Assembly (NCBI GenBank): GCA_034716415.1
Contig: JAYEJB010000066.1
Coordinates: 1 to 26,554, forward strand
DNA from: JAYEJB01 sp034716415
GTDB taxonomy: Bacteria; Patescibacteriota; Patescibacteriia; SG8-24
Direction: 5' to 3'
DNA: 26,554 bases
A program made the position numbers and the translations under genes. Under the pieces are notes generated by a model, which was not told where the DNA came from, made no database searches, and worked only from the letters and a program-made list of their open reading frames with translations. Positions within the stretch are counted from its first letter, which is position 1, and the number at the start of each line of letters is the position of its first letter. This document shows positions 7,080 to 13,875 of the stretch, one piece after another.

Positions 7080-7760
7080 ATGTCCAAGAAGGAAGACTTC
7101 ATCAAGTTGAAGGGGGTAACGAAAGACTATGACATCGGCGAAGTAACGATACGCGCCCTTAGGGGTGTGGATCTTACGATTCGACAGGGTGAGTTCGCGG
7201 CGATCATGGGTCCGTCCGGTTGCGGAAAATCGACGCTGATGCACATTCTCGGTTTTTTGGCGCGTCCGAGCAGGGGTAAGTACATCTTCAACGGTCGTGA
7301 CAGCAGTGATTTCACGGACGACGAACTGGCCGTGATGCGCAACATGAGTATCGGTTTCGTCTTTCAGGCGTTCAACCTATTGCCGCGCACCAGTGTCCTC
7401 GACAACGTCCTTCTGCCGACCAACTATTCCCCGAACGTGGATCGCGCGGCAGTGAAGGAACGCGCATTGCATATTCTTGATGAGGTGGGGCTGTCTCATC
7501 GTCTTGAGAACCATCCGAACCAGCTGTCGGGCGGCGAGCAACAGCGTGTCTCGATCGCGCGGGCGCTCATCAACGATCCGTCTCTCATCATGGCTGATGA
7601 ACCGACCGGCAACCTGGACAGCAAGGCCACTATCGAAATCATGGACATCCTGACCGCACTACATCAGAAGGGCAACACTATCGTCATGGTGACGCACGAG
7701 AAATATCTTTCCGGGTACTGTGACCGGGTCATCAACATGAACGACGGAGTGGTGGTTTAA
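7080..7760 (+). CDS. ABC transporter ATPase, MacB/LolD family
   Basis: 226 aa, full length for the family. Hydrolyses ATP to drive the adjacent permeases. Visible are Walker A GPSGCGKST, the Q-loop region FVFQAFNLLPRTSVLDNV, the signature LSGGEQQRVSIARAL, Walker B LIMADEPTGNLDS and the H-loop MVTHE. EPTGNLDS and FNLLPRT are typical of the LolD/MacB/FtsE group. Begins 16 nt after the membrane-fusion gene with no clear Shine-Dalgarno sequence; clearly in the same operon. All catalytic residues are present. Confidence 0.95.
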   Translation: MSKKEDFIKLKGVTKDYDIGEVTIRALRGVDLTIRQGEFAAIMGPSGCGKSTLMHILGFLARPSRGKYIFNGRDSSDFTDDELAVMRNMSIGFVFQAFNLLPRTSVLDNVLLPTNYSPNVDRAAVKERALHILDEVGLSHRLENHPNQLSGGEQQRVSIARALINDPSLIMADEPTGNLDSKATIEIMDILTALHQKGNTIVMVTHEKYLSGYCDRVINMNDGVVV

Positions 7761-7816
7761 GTGAGTGCGACAGCCTGACAGTGATTCCTGTCGAGCTGTT
7801 GAGCCGTTGAACTTTT

Positions 7817-9052
7817 ATGGTTTGGCTACAGGACATCGTTTACGCGATCAAGTCTCTCTGGGCGGTCAAGAGCAGGGCCATCCTGTCGACTTTGGGCATC
7901 ATCATCGGGGTGATGTCCGTTTTGACCGTGGCGTCGGTGAGTCTCAGCGCGCAGGATCTTATCCTGGGCCAGGTGACTTCGTTCGGTGGCGACCTGATCG
8001 GCGTGATTCCGGGCGGGAGTCAGGAGGATGAACCACCGCCGATAGCGCTGGGTATCGTCCTGACCACGCTGAGACTGGATGAAGTGGACGACCTTGAAGG
8101 TTTGCCAGGCGTCACAGCCGTCGTTCCGTACGTGAATTCGACGCGCACCGTATCCCTGGGGCGTGAATCCACGGTGACTCAAGTCATCGGCGTGAACGAA
8201 CAGGCCCAGACGCTTGAGGATTTCGATATGGCCGAGGGGAGATGGTTCACCACGCAGGATGTCGCCCGTTTTTCCCGCGTTGCCGTAGTCGGCGCGACTG
8301 TCGCTGAAAACTTGTCCATCGGCGGAGAAAACATCCTCGGCGAGACGATCGACGTCAAAGGAGTCAGGTTCATGATCGTCGGAATCACCGAGGAACAGGG
8401 CTCCGCATTCTTTCAGAACATGGACGATCGCGTGTTGATTCCGGTCACGACCGCACAGCGGATGGTGGCGGGTATCGACTATGTCAATTTCATCAGGCTT
8501 CGCGTGAGTGAGGACGGGAATGTCGAGCGCATCAAGGAGGAGGTGGCCGGAATCATCAGGCACAATCACCACATCCAGGATCCGTCGAAGGATGACTTCA
8601 CCATCACCAGTACCGACCAGGCCGCCGAGATGCTCTCGAACGTGACCGGGGCGATGTCGGGATTCCTGATGATAGTGACCGCCATCGCGCTTCTGGTCGG
8701 AGGTATCAACATCATGAACGTCATGTTCGTCTCGGTCCGGGAAAGGCGACGGGAGATCGGACTCCGGAAGGCGCTCGGCGCGAACAGCAACCGCATCCTC
8801 AAACAGTTCCTGGCGGAAAGCGGCGTCATGTCCTTTGCCGGTGGACTGGTCGGGGTATTGATCGGCGTCGGATTCTCGTACGCGGTCGCCGTGGTCGTGA
8901 CGCATTACGGATACTCGTGGAATTTCTTCATGCCGATCTCGTATCTGGTCATCTCGCTCGTGATCGCCGCGGCCATCGGTATGGTATCCGGCGTTTCGCC
9001 GGCCATGAGCGCCTCTAAGCTCGATCCGATAGAAGCGTTAAGGGAAGAGTAG
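7817..9052 (+). CDS. MacB/FtsX-type ABC permease, first of two
   Basis: 411 aa. An N-terminal helix (AILSTLGIIIGVMSVLTVAS) is followed by an extracytoplasmic MacB-type periplasmic-core-like domain (about residues 45-270) and three C-terminal helices of the FtsX domain, with the family motifs GGINIMNVMFVSVRERRREI and GLRKALGA and a terminal DPIEALREE. Lacks an ATPase domain, which is supplied by the separate gene upstream, unlike E. coli MacB where the two are fused. About 56 nt separate it from the ATPase gene, the largest gap in this operon. Paralogous to the next gene (shared DPxKDDF before the second helix and LLVGGI-IMN), so the pair may form a heterodimer; that is inference. Confidence 0.92.
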   Translation: MVWLQDIVYAIKSLWAVKSRAILSTLGIIIGVMSVLTVASVSLSAQDLILGQVTSFGGDLIGVIPGGSQEDEPPPIALGIVLTTLRLDEVDDLEGLPGVTAVVPYVNSTRTVSLGRESTVTQVIGVNEQAQTLEDFDMAEGRWFTTQDVARFSRVAVVGATVAENLSIGGENILGETIDVKGVRFMIVGITEEQGSAFFQNMDDRVLIPVTTAQRMVAGIDYVNFIRLRVSEDGNVERIKEEVAGIIRHNHHIQDPSKDDFTITSTDQAAEMLSNVTGAMSGFLMIVTAIALLVGGINIMNVMFVSVRERRREIGLRKALGANSNRILKQFLAESGVMSFAGGLVGVLIGVGFSYAVAVVVTHYGYSWNFFMPISYLVISLVIAAAIGMVSGVSPAMSASKLDPIEALREE

Positions 9053-9057
9053 CGATT

Positions 9058-10308
9058 ATGTTTACCTTGTTAAGGAACACTTTCGGTCTCGCGCTCGGTA
9101 ACCTGCGCCGGAACAAGCTCCGTACGGGCCTGTCGCTTTTGGGTATCATGATCGGCGTGTTCGCGGTGACGATCATCGTGTCCCTCGGATTCGGTCTGAA
9201 GAGTTACATCCTCGGGCAGGTCGAACAGTTCGGCAAGAATTTCGTCACCATCAACGCGCAGGTGCCCGGACTTTCGCATCAGGGATCCATAACTTCTCAG
9301 CTCATGTCGGCGGATGTGGTGTCGATCGATTATGAAGACGCCGAGGCGCTCGCGGAAATTCCTCATGTGATCGAGTCGGTCGCTTTCGATTCCAGTCAGG
9401 CTTTCGTTTCCTTCAGGGACGAGGAGTATCGCGCGTTGATATTCGGGAGCACGGCCAACTATATGGTATTCGACCTACAGGCCGAGCTAGCTGTGGGCCG
9501 TTTCTTCACCGAACGAGAGGAGCGGAACATGACGCCGGTCCTGGTGTTGGGCAGCAAAGTGGCGGATAAGCTTTTCGGCGAGGACGACCCCATCGGCAAG
9601 AAAGTCAGACTGAAGACATTGCAGTTGGAGGTGGTCGGAGTGATGGAACCCAGGGGCGCGATGGGTCCGATGGATTTCGATACGATCGTCCTGATGCCGC
9701 TCAAGTTGATGCAGAAGCGGTTGAGCGGCGACGACTACGTCCAGGAGATCGACCTGATCGTCTCGGAGACGAAATATATCGGGGCGGTATCGGACGATGT
9801 CGAACGCATATTGCGTCGTCGTCATAACATCACGGATCCTGATAAGGACGACTTCATGATCCATACCTACACCGAAATCATCGCGACCATCGGGACGGTC
9901 ACCAACGCGATCACGATCCTGTTGGGATTGCTGGCCGCCATATCGTTGTTGGTCGGCGGGATCGGAATCATGAATATCATGCTCATTTCCGTGACCGAAC
10001 GGATCCGGGAAGTCGGACTGCGCAAGGCATTGGGCGCGAAAAACTCCACGATCTGGGCGCAGTTCCTGGTTGAATCGGTCGTGTTGACGACGGTCGGCGG
10101 CGGATTGGGCGGACTGCTCGCGACCGGACTGACGTTCGCCATCATCGCCTACGCGCGCCACACGGGATTCGACATCCAGTACATCGTGTCGTTATCGTCG
10201 TTCCTCGGCGGATTGACTGTCGCGATGATCGTGGGTGTGATCTTCGGTGCATGGCCGGCCAAGAAGGCGGCGGAGTTGGATGTGGTTACGGCGTTGAGGT
10301 ATGAATAG
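9058..10308 (+). CDS. MacB/FtsX-type ABC permease, second of two
   Basis: 416 aa with the same plan as its upstream neighbour: first helix TGLSLLGIMIGVFAVTIIVS, an extracytoplasmic domain, then LLVGGIGIMNIMLISVTERI and GLRKALGA and the C-terminal AAELDVVTALRYE. The two permeases differ enough in the outer domain that they look like distinct subunits rather than a recent copy. Starts 5 nt after the previous stop and overlaps the next gene by 8 nt, so translation is likely coupled along the operon. Substrate unknown; peptides, lipids or surface proteins are all possible for this family. Confidence 0.92.
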   Translation: MFTLLRNTFGLALGNLRRNKLRTGLSLLGIMIGVFAVTIIVSLGFGLKSYILGQVEQFGKNFVTINAQVPGLSHQGSITSQLMSADVVSIDYEDAEALAEIPHVIESVAFDSSQAFVSFRDEEYRALIFGSTANYMVFDLQAELAVGRFFTEREERNMTPVLVLGSKVADKLFGEDDPIGKKVRLKTLQLEVVGVMEPRGAMGPMDFDTIVLMPLKLMQKRLSGDDYVQEIDLIVSETKYIGAVSDDVERILRRRHNITDPDKDDFMIHTYTEIIATIGTVTNAITILLGLLAAISLLVGGIGIMNIMLISVTERIREVGLRKALGAKNSTIWAQFLVESVVLTTVGGGLGGLLATGLTFAIIAYARHTGFDIQYIVSLSSFLGGLTVAMIVGVIFGAWPAKKAAELDVVTALRYE

Positions 10309-11755
10309 TGACAAGAGTGAAAAAGAGAGAAAGAAAGAGAGTGAGAAAGCCGTGAAGGTTACAGGTGGTATGTTCGTGCGTTATTTTTCCTGTCCGCATT
10401 GGTTGTATTTTGACGTGTACGGCGACCCTGCCGAGAGGTCCGAGCCGACGTCGTTCGCCGAGATGCTGATCGAGCGGGGGCTGATCCATGAGGAGAAGAT
10501 CATCAACGGTCTCGAATATGAGAGTGTCGGCGACGGTTCTCTTGAAGAGCGTTTCGAGCGCACGGTCGAATTGATGAAGCGGGGCGTCGAGCGTATCTAT
10601 CACGGCATTCTCATGGACGACGACATGGTCGGTGAGCCGGACTTGCTGGAACGTAGCAATGACGCGGCGTCGGATTTCGGCGAGTATCACTATAGCGCCG
10701 TGGATATCAAGAGCGCCGAACGGCTTACGGATTCCATGCGACTTCAACTCGCTTTCTACGGCGAACTGCTGGAGCGCGTTCAGGGCATCCGGCCTAAGGA
10801 GTGTCAGGTGTTGAACGGTTCGGGCGCCAGGATCGGTTTCCAACTGAAGGAAGTGGATGAGTTATATCCTCGCGTCATCGGTGAGATACGCGAGATACTC
10901 GCCGGCAAGAAACCGATGCCACGGGTCGCGTCCGGGTGCAAACAATCACCATGGTTCAAGAAATGCATCGCGTTCGCGGAAGACGGTCGAGATGTCACGT
11001 TGATCTACAACGTCAAGATGAAGATTCTGACGAGGCTTCGTGAACTCGGTATTCGGACGATCGACGACGCGGCGGAGATGGACATCGATGAAGTGAGAGA
11101 GCAGGAGTCGAGTATCAAACGTAAGCACCTCACCCGCATCCAATTGCAGGCGAAGGCGCTCATCGAGAAGACACACTACTTCCGTAAGGACATCAATCTG
11201 CCCGAGGCGAAGATGGATATTTTTTTCGATATCGAAGGTGATCCGCTGCGGTCGTTCGAGTATCTGTTCGGTTTCTGGGTGCGTGACGAGTACGGTGAGA
11301 GGTACGTGCATCAGATGGCGGAAGTGCCGGGCGGCGAGGAAAAGATGTGGAAGGAGTTCCTGGGCTGGGCTGATTCCCTGCCGGACGACTACGCGGTGTA
11401 TCACTTCGGGACTTATGAAAAGACGCGGCTCAATTCCATGGAGGCCAGGTACGGGGGTTCGGACGCGTTGGAACGGTTCAGGGGGCGGATGATCGATCTC
11501 AATGAGATCGTAAAAGACAGGGTCACGTTTCCGTTGTATTTTTACGGCATCAAGGACATCGGCAACTATATCGGCTTTTTAAGGAAGGGCGAGATCGCCG
11601 GGGGAGGGGAGTCGGTCGCCTGGTTCGAACGCTGGCTCGCGACCAAGGACCGTGACGCGCTCGAAGAGATCATCAGATACAACCGTGACGATGTCATTGC
11701 GACACGCGAATTGAAAGACTGGCTTGTCGTGGAGAGCGCGAAAGCGAAAGAGTAG
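10301..11755 (+). CDS. TM0106-type RecB/Cas4-like and RNase H-like putative nuclease
   Basis: 484 aa. The N-terminal half resembles Cas4/RecB nucleases: MFVRYFSCPHWLYFDVYG, then E112-x-D114 in GEPDLL, D135-x-K137 in VDIKSA and Q149. The C-terminal half is a DEDD RNase H-like domain: FFDIEGDP (D310, E312), YHFGTYEKTRL, YGIKDIGNYIGF and RYNRDDVIATREL. A helix-hairpin-helix-like stretch (about 243-265) lies between. Cas4-type iron-sulfur ligands seem incomplete: C31, C213 and C222 are present, but the position expected for another Cys in GCKQSPWFKKC is Ser. Either the ATG at 10301 (8-nt overlap with the permease) or a GTG at 10352 starts it. The first 17 residues are encoded by a GAGA repeat, so the GTG may be the original start. 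Its place in an exporter operon is unexplained. Confidence 0.85.
   Translation: MNSDKSEKERKKESEKAVKVTGGMFVRYFSCPHWLYFDVYGDPAERSEPTSFAEMLIERGLIHEEKIINGLEYESVGDGSLEERFERTVELMKRGVERIYHGILMDDDMVGEPDLLERSNDAASDFGEYHYSAVDIKSAERLTDSMRLQLAFYGELLERVQGIRPKECQVLNGSGARIGFQLKEVDELYPRVIGEIREILAGKKPMPRVASGCKQSPWFKKCIAFAEDGRDVTLIYNVKMKILTRLRELGIRTIDDAAEMDIDEVREQESSIKRKHLTRIQLQAKALIEKTHYFRKDINLPEAKMDIFFDIEGDPLRSFEYLFGFWVRDEYGERYVHQMAEVPGGEEKMWKEFLGWADSLPDDYAVYHFGTYEKTRLNSMEARYGGSDALERFRGRMIDLNEIVKDRVTFPLYFYGIKDIGNYIGFLRKGEIAGGGESVAWFERWLATKDRDALEEIIRYNRDDVIATRELKDWLVVESAKAKE
10309..10351 (+). repeat. Purine-rich GAGA-type repeat within the 5' coding region
   Basis: An almost uninterrupted purine run with GTGAGAAAG, of the same family as 4098-4150, 16601-16636 (opposite strand) and 26290-26325. 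Here it is read as a charged Lys/Glu/Ser N-terminal extension of the nuclease gene. Confidence 0.65.
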
Positions 11756-11770
11756 GATCATTGGAATCAA

Positions 11771-11797
11771 AAAACCGCCCCGTATCGGGGCGGTTTT
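11771..11797. terminator. Perfect bidirectional terminator
   Basis: AAAACCGCCCCG at 11771-11782 and its exact complement at 11786-11797 around a 3-nt loop. Flanking A and T runs serve both strands. It lies between convergent genes ending at 11755 (plus) and 11808 (minus). Confidence 0.92.
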
Positions 11798-11807
11798 GGT
11801 CTTTAGC

Positions 11808-13499
11808 TTACCCGCCGAATCCTTTCCAGATGCTCTTTGCTATGTCTTTGAAGCCTTGCATAAAACCTTTAAAATCTTTTTTGGTTGCCTCCTTCCGTTT
11901 TTTTGCCCTCTCTGCCGCGGCCTTATCCGAGGTAGAAGGTATGACTGAACCGACACCTGAAAGTTTGCTTCCGGACGACGGTTTCTTTTTCTTGTCTGCC
12001 TTCTTTTTTTCCGTTGTGGCGACTTTTTCTTCCCCTTCTTTCTTTACCTCGTCACCGAATTCATCGATTTCTATGTCGACCGATTCGTCCTCTTCCATCT
12101 CTGGTACTTCGCTCACTTCGGTCCTATCCATCGTTTCAAGATAGGTGTCGACGTCTACATCCATCATCGGCGGTGTTTCGCTCACTATCGTGTCGGCATC
12201 TTCGGGAATCTCGCTGATTACGGTTTCGGCCATGGGTTCGACCTCGCTGACTTCGGTCCTGGCCATGGTCTCCTCATCGATTTCCATGGGGGGAGCTTCA
12301 CTTACGACCGTTTCGGCCTCTTCAAACTCCTTCATGGCCTCGGTTTCGCTGACCACAGTTTCGGCCGTGTCTTCCATTGCTGGAACTTCGCTCACTTCGG
12401 TGCGCTCCATTGTCTCTTGGTCCACCTCCATGGGCAGGACTTCACTGACCATGGTGCTGACCTCGTGTTCTGGTCCGATGACGACAGGTTCGACCGGAGT
12501 GATGAGTGTTTCGACATTTTCATCCATGATCGGAAGTGTCTCACTGACGGCTGTTTCCGCAGTGTCCGGCATCTCGACTTCGGAGACTGTCGTGTCAGCC
12601 TCTTCCATGATCGGAGGTGTCTCACTGACTGACGTGATGGCTGGAACTTCATCGACGGATGTCCGCGCCTCTTCCATCGGAGGTGTCTCGCTGACCTCTA
12701 TTAGAGGCTCCGTCGGGGCTGTCTCCAGTTGTTCCTTCTCTTTCTGTAATTGTGCCATCTCTGCGGCGTGCCGTGTTTCCTCTGCCATCATTTCCGCACC
12801 CAGAGGACCCGCCTGTACCTCGGCGATGTATTGCGCGGCCTTTTCTTCAGCCGAGAGTTCACCTTCAGTGGCCTCAGGTGTAGTTTCAGTAGTGGCTTCT
12901 GCTTCGGCCGCATCCTTACCGCCCCCTTCTTTGATTGTTTGTTGCATGGCGTCGAACGCTTCCTCGATAGCCTCTTCGTCTCCTGATTCCTGTGCTTGTT
13001 CCAGCCGCTCAGCTGCGGCTAGGATCTGATTTTGCGGGGCTTCACTATCTGCCGGCTGTTCGGTAGACTCTTTGCGCGCATCCTTTTGTTCAGCTTCCAG
13101 TGACTCTCGTGCGGTTTGTCGATCAGCGGATTTTTCTGTAGCGCTCAACTCAAGCGCTTTGGTCGTCAGGTCGGCCGCCTGATTCATTAAATCGAGATCA
13201 CCTGTCTGCCGAAAGCTTTCCATGAGCTGCTGAGCTTTTTCCATTATGGCAATGGAATCCATAGTCTGCTTCTCCTCAGCTTCGACACCAGCTTTGAGTT
13301 CCTGGGTCGCCCCAGCGCCCTCTGGTCCGAGATCGGACGCGCCGCGCTCGGCCTGCTCAAGCATTTCGGCGTCCTCATTTTGCACCAGCTCAAGAGATGC
13401 TTCCGGCAGTGTTTCAGCTCGTTCCAGATCCGCGCCCTCGACGCGTTCTTGTTGATTGTCCAATTCTTCGGCGGCCGCCATATTTCTATCGGTTATCAT
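11808..13499 (-). CDS. Acidic protein with about 14 VSExxPM repeats and a basic amphipathic C-terminus, function unknown
   Basis: 563 aa; no signal peptide or membrane helix, so probably cytoplasmic. Four regions. (1) Residues 1-260 are acidic and helical with two similar TPR-like helical pairs (about 84-120 with TGDLDLMNQAADL; 157-193 with SGDEEAIEEAFDAM). (2) Residues 267-472 hold about 14 degenerate units of the form (I/V)-VSE-xx-PM-(E/D)-...-T, 9-23 aa long. A longer unit beginning PME(V/I)D-ETM-RTEVSEV recurs three times. (3) Residues 484-540 are Lys-rich. (4) Residues 540-563 (KKDFKGFMQGFKDIAKSIWK and a GFGG end) form a likely amphipathic, possibly membrane-touching helix. The charge layout, acidic body and basic tail, suggests a scaffold or tether. 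The ATG overlaps the upstream 66-aa gene by 14 nt, indicating coupled translation. No family recognised. Confidence 0.75.
   Translation of the reverse strand: MITDRNMAAAEELDNQQERVEGADLERAETLPEASLELVQNEDAEMLEQAERGASDLGPEGAGATQELKAGVEAEEKQTMDSIAIMEKAQQLMESFRQTGDLDLMNQAADLTTKALELSATEKSADRQTARESLEAEQKDARKESTEQPADSEAPQNQILAAAERLEQAQESGDEEAIEEAFDAMQQTIKEGGGKDAAEAEATTETTPEATEGELSAEEKAAQYIAEVQAGPLGAEMMAEETRHAAEMAQLQKEKEQLETAPTEPLIEVSETPPMEEARTSVDEVPAITSVSETPPIMEEADTTVSEVEMPDTAETAVSETLPIMDENVETLITPVEPVVIGPEHEVSTMVSEVLPMEVDQETMERTEVSEVPAMEDTAETVVSETEAMKEFEEAETVVSEAPPMEIDEETMARTEVSEVEPMAETVISEIPEDADTIVSETPPMMDVDVDTYLETMDRTEVSEVPEMEEDESVDIEIDEFGDEVKKEGEEKVATTEKKKADKKKKPSSGSKLSGVGSVIPSTSDKAAAERAKKRKEATKKDFKGFMQGFKDIAKSIWKGFGG
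12084..12701 (-). repeat. Degenerate coding tandem repeats (VSExxPM units)
   Basis: Repeats within the 563-aa gene, residues 267-472. Core nucleotides encoding VSE-(T/V)-PPM or EVSEVPxM recur irregularly. A larger unit (about 48, 40 and 28 residues for the three copies) indicates duplication on two levels. Confidence 0.8.
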
Positions 13500-13686
13500 C
13501 GAGTGATTTACGGATCGCCGCCAACTGATCCTCGTCAGCGCTGGCGCTTTCTTTTTTCATGGTGTCCAGCCGTTCTTTCCGTATCGTCGCGATCTTACTT
13601 CGATACTTATCAAAAACACATCCGACGCGGATGCGGTGGTTCTTGATTATCGTTGCGAACGGATTGTCTTTGTTTGCTGCAGGCAT
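13486..13686 (-). CDS. Small basic protein, function unknown
   Basis: 66 aa, Lys/Arg-rich and soluble-looking, with a predicted helical pattern (e.g. FDKYRSKIATIRKERLDTMK). ATG start at 13684-13686; a weak AAAGGTAAG lies upstream. Its stop codon lies inside the start of the 563-aa repeat protein (14-nt overlap), and a 23-codon ORF ends 6 nt before it, so all three look like one translational unit. I recognise no family. Coding status is supported by the overlap and by position in the cluster, not by homology. Confidence 0.55.
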   Translation of the reverse strand: MPAANKDNPFATIIKNHRIRVGCVFDKYRSKIATIRKERLDTMKKESASADEDQLAAIRKSLDDNR

Positions 13687-13692
13687 GGTGCA

Positions 13693-13764
13693 TCACTTAC
13701 CTTTGTCTCCGAAAAGACCTTTGAAGGATTTACCCTCTCCCTCGGCATGAGTATATAGGAGCAA
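13693..13764 (-). CDS. Possible leaderless 23-aa ORF (TTG start)
   Basis: TTG at 13762-13764 opens 23 codons ending in TGA at 13693-13695. The peptide ends GEGKSFKGLFGDKGK, with a basic, Phe-containing composition similar to the tail of the 563-aa protein. The predicted transcription start (about 13769) is only about 5 nt upstream, so it would be read as a leaderless message. It is short and starts with TTG, so a regulatory leader or chance frame remains possible. Confidence 0.35.
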   Translation of the reverse strand: MLLYTHAEGEGKSFKGLFGDKGK

Positions 13765-13775
13765 TTTATAGCTTA

Positions 13776-13804
13776 AATATACCATTTTTTAGGCTGTTTG
13801 GCAA
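13776..13804 (-). promoter_or_regulatory. Promoter of the VSE-repeat cluster
   Basis: On the minus strand TTGCCA (plus 13799-13804), a 17-nt spacer, then TATATT (13776-13781) preceded by TGG, an extended -10. Predicted start about 13769. It is divergent from the pgi promoter about 35 nt away. Confidence 0.6.
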
Positions 13805-13838
13805 TTTTTTTAGGCTACAGCCTCCAAATCCGGAATCG

Positions 13839-13847
13839 TGCTATAAT
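13839..13847 (+). promoter_or_regulatory. Extended -10 promoter of pgi
   Basis: TG-C-TATAAT with a perfect hexamer at 13842-13847. The predicted start near 13854 gives a leader of about 22 nt before the ATG at 13876. No -35 match is visible. Confidence 0.6.
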
Positions 13848-13875
13848 TATCACTGTAATCGAATCCGAATTGACT

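Noticed and set aside
7826..8905. 359-codon minus-strand frame opposite the first permease
   Set aside because: Shadow of a clearly recognised MacB/FtsX permease. The product is His/Asp/Arg-rich with no domain.
12084..12701. CRISPR-like array
   Set aside because: The repeats are coding, irregular in length, in frame and without conserved direct repeats plus spacers; no cas genes nearby. The Cas4-like domain belongs to the TM0106-type nuclease.
12145..13029. 294-codon Ser/Thr-rich plus-strand frame
   Set aside because: Antisense image of the VSE repeats and acidic region; the minus-strand reading has coherent repeats, an operon position and a promoter.
13798..13875. Upstream TTG start for pgi
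   Set aside because: Lies before the perfect extended -10 at 13839-13847 and adds no conserved residues.
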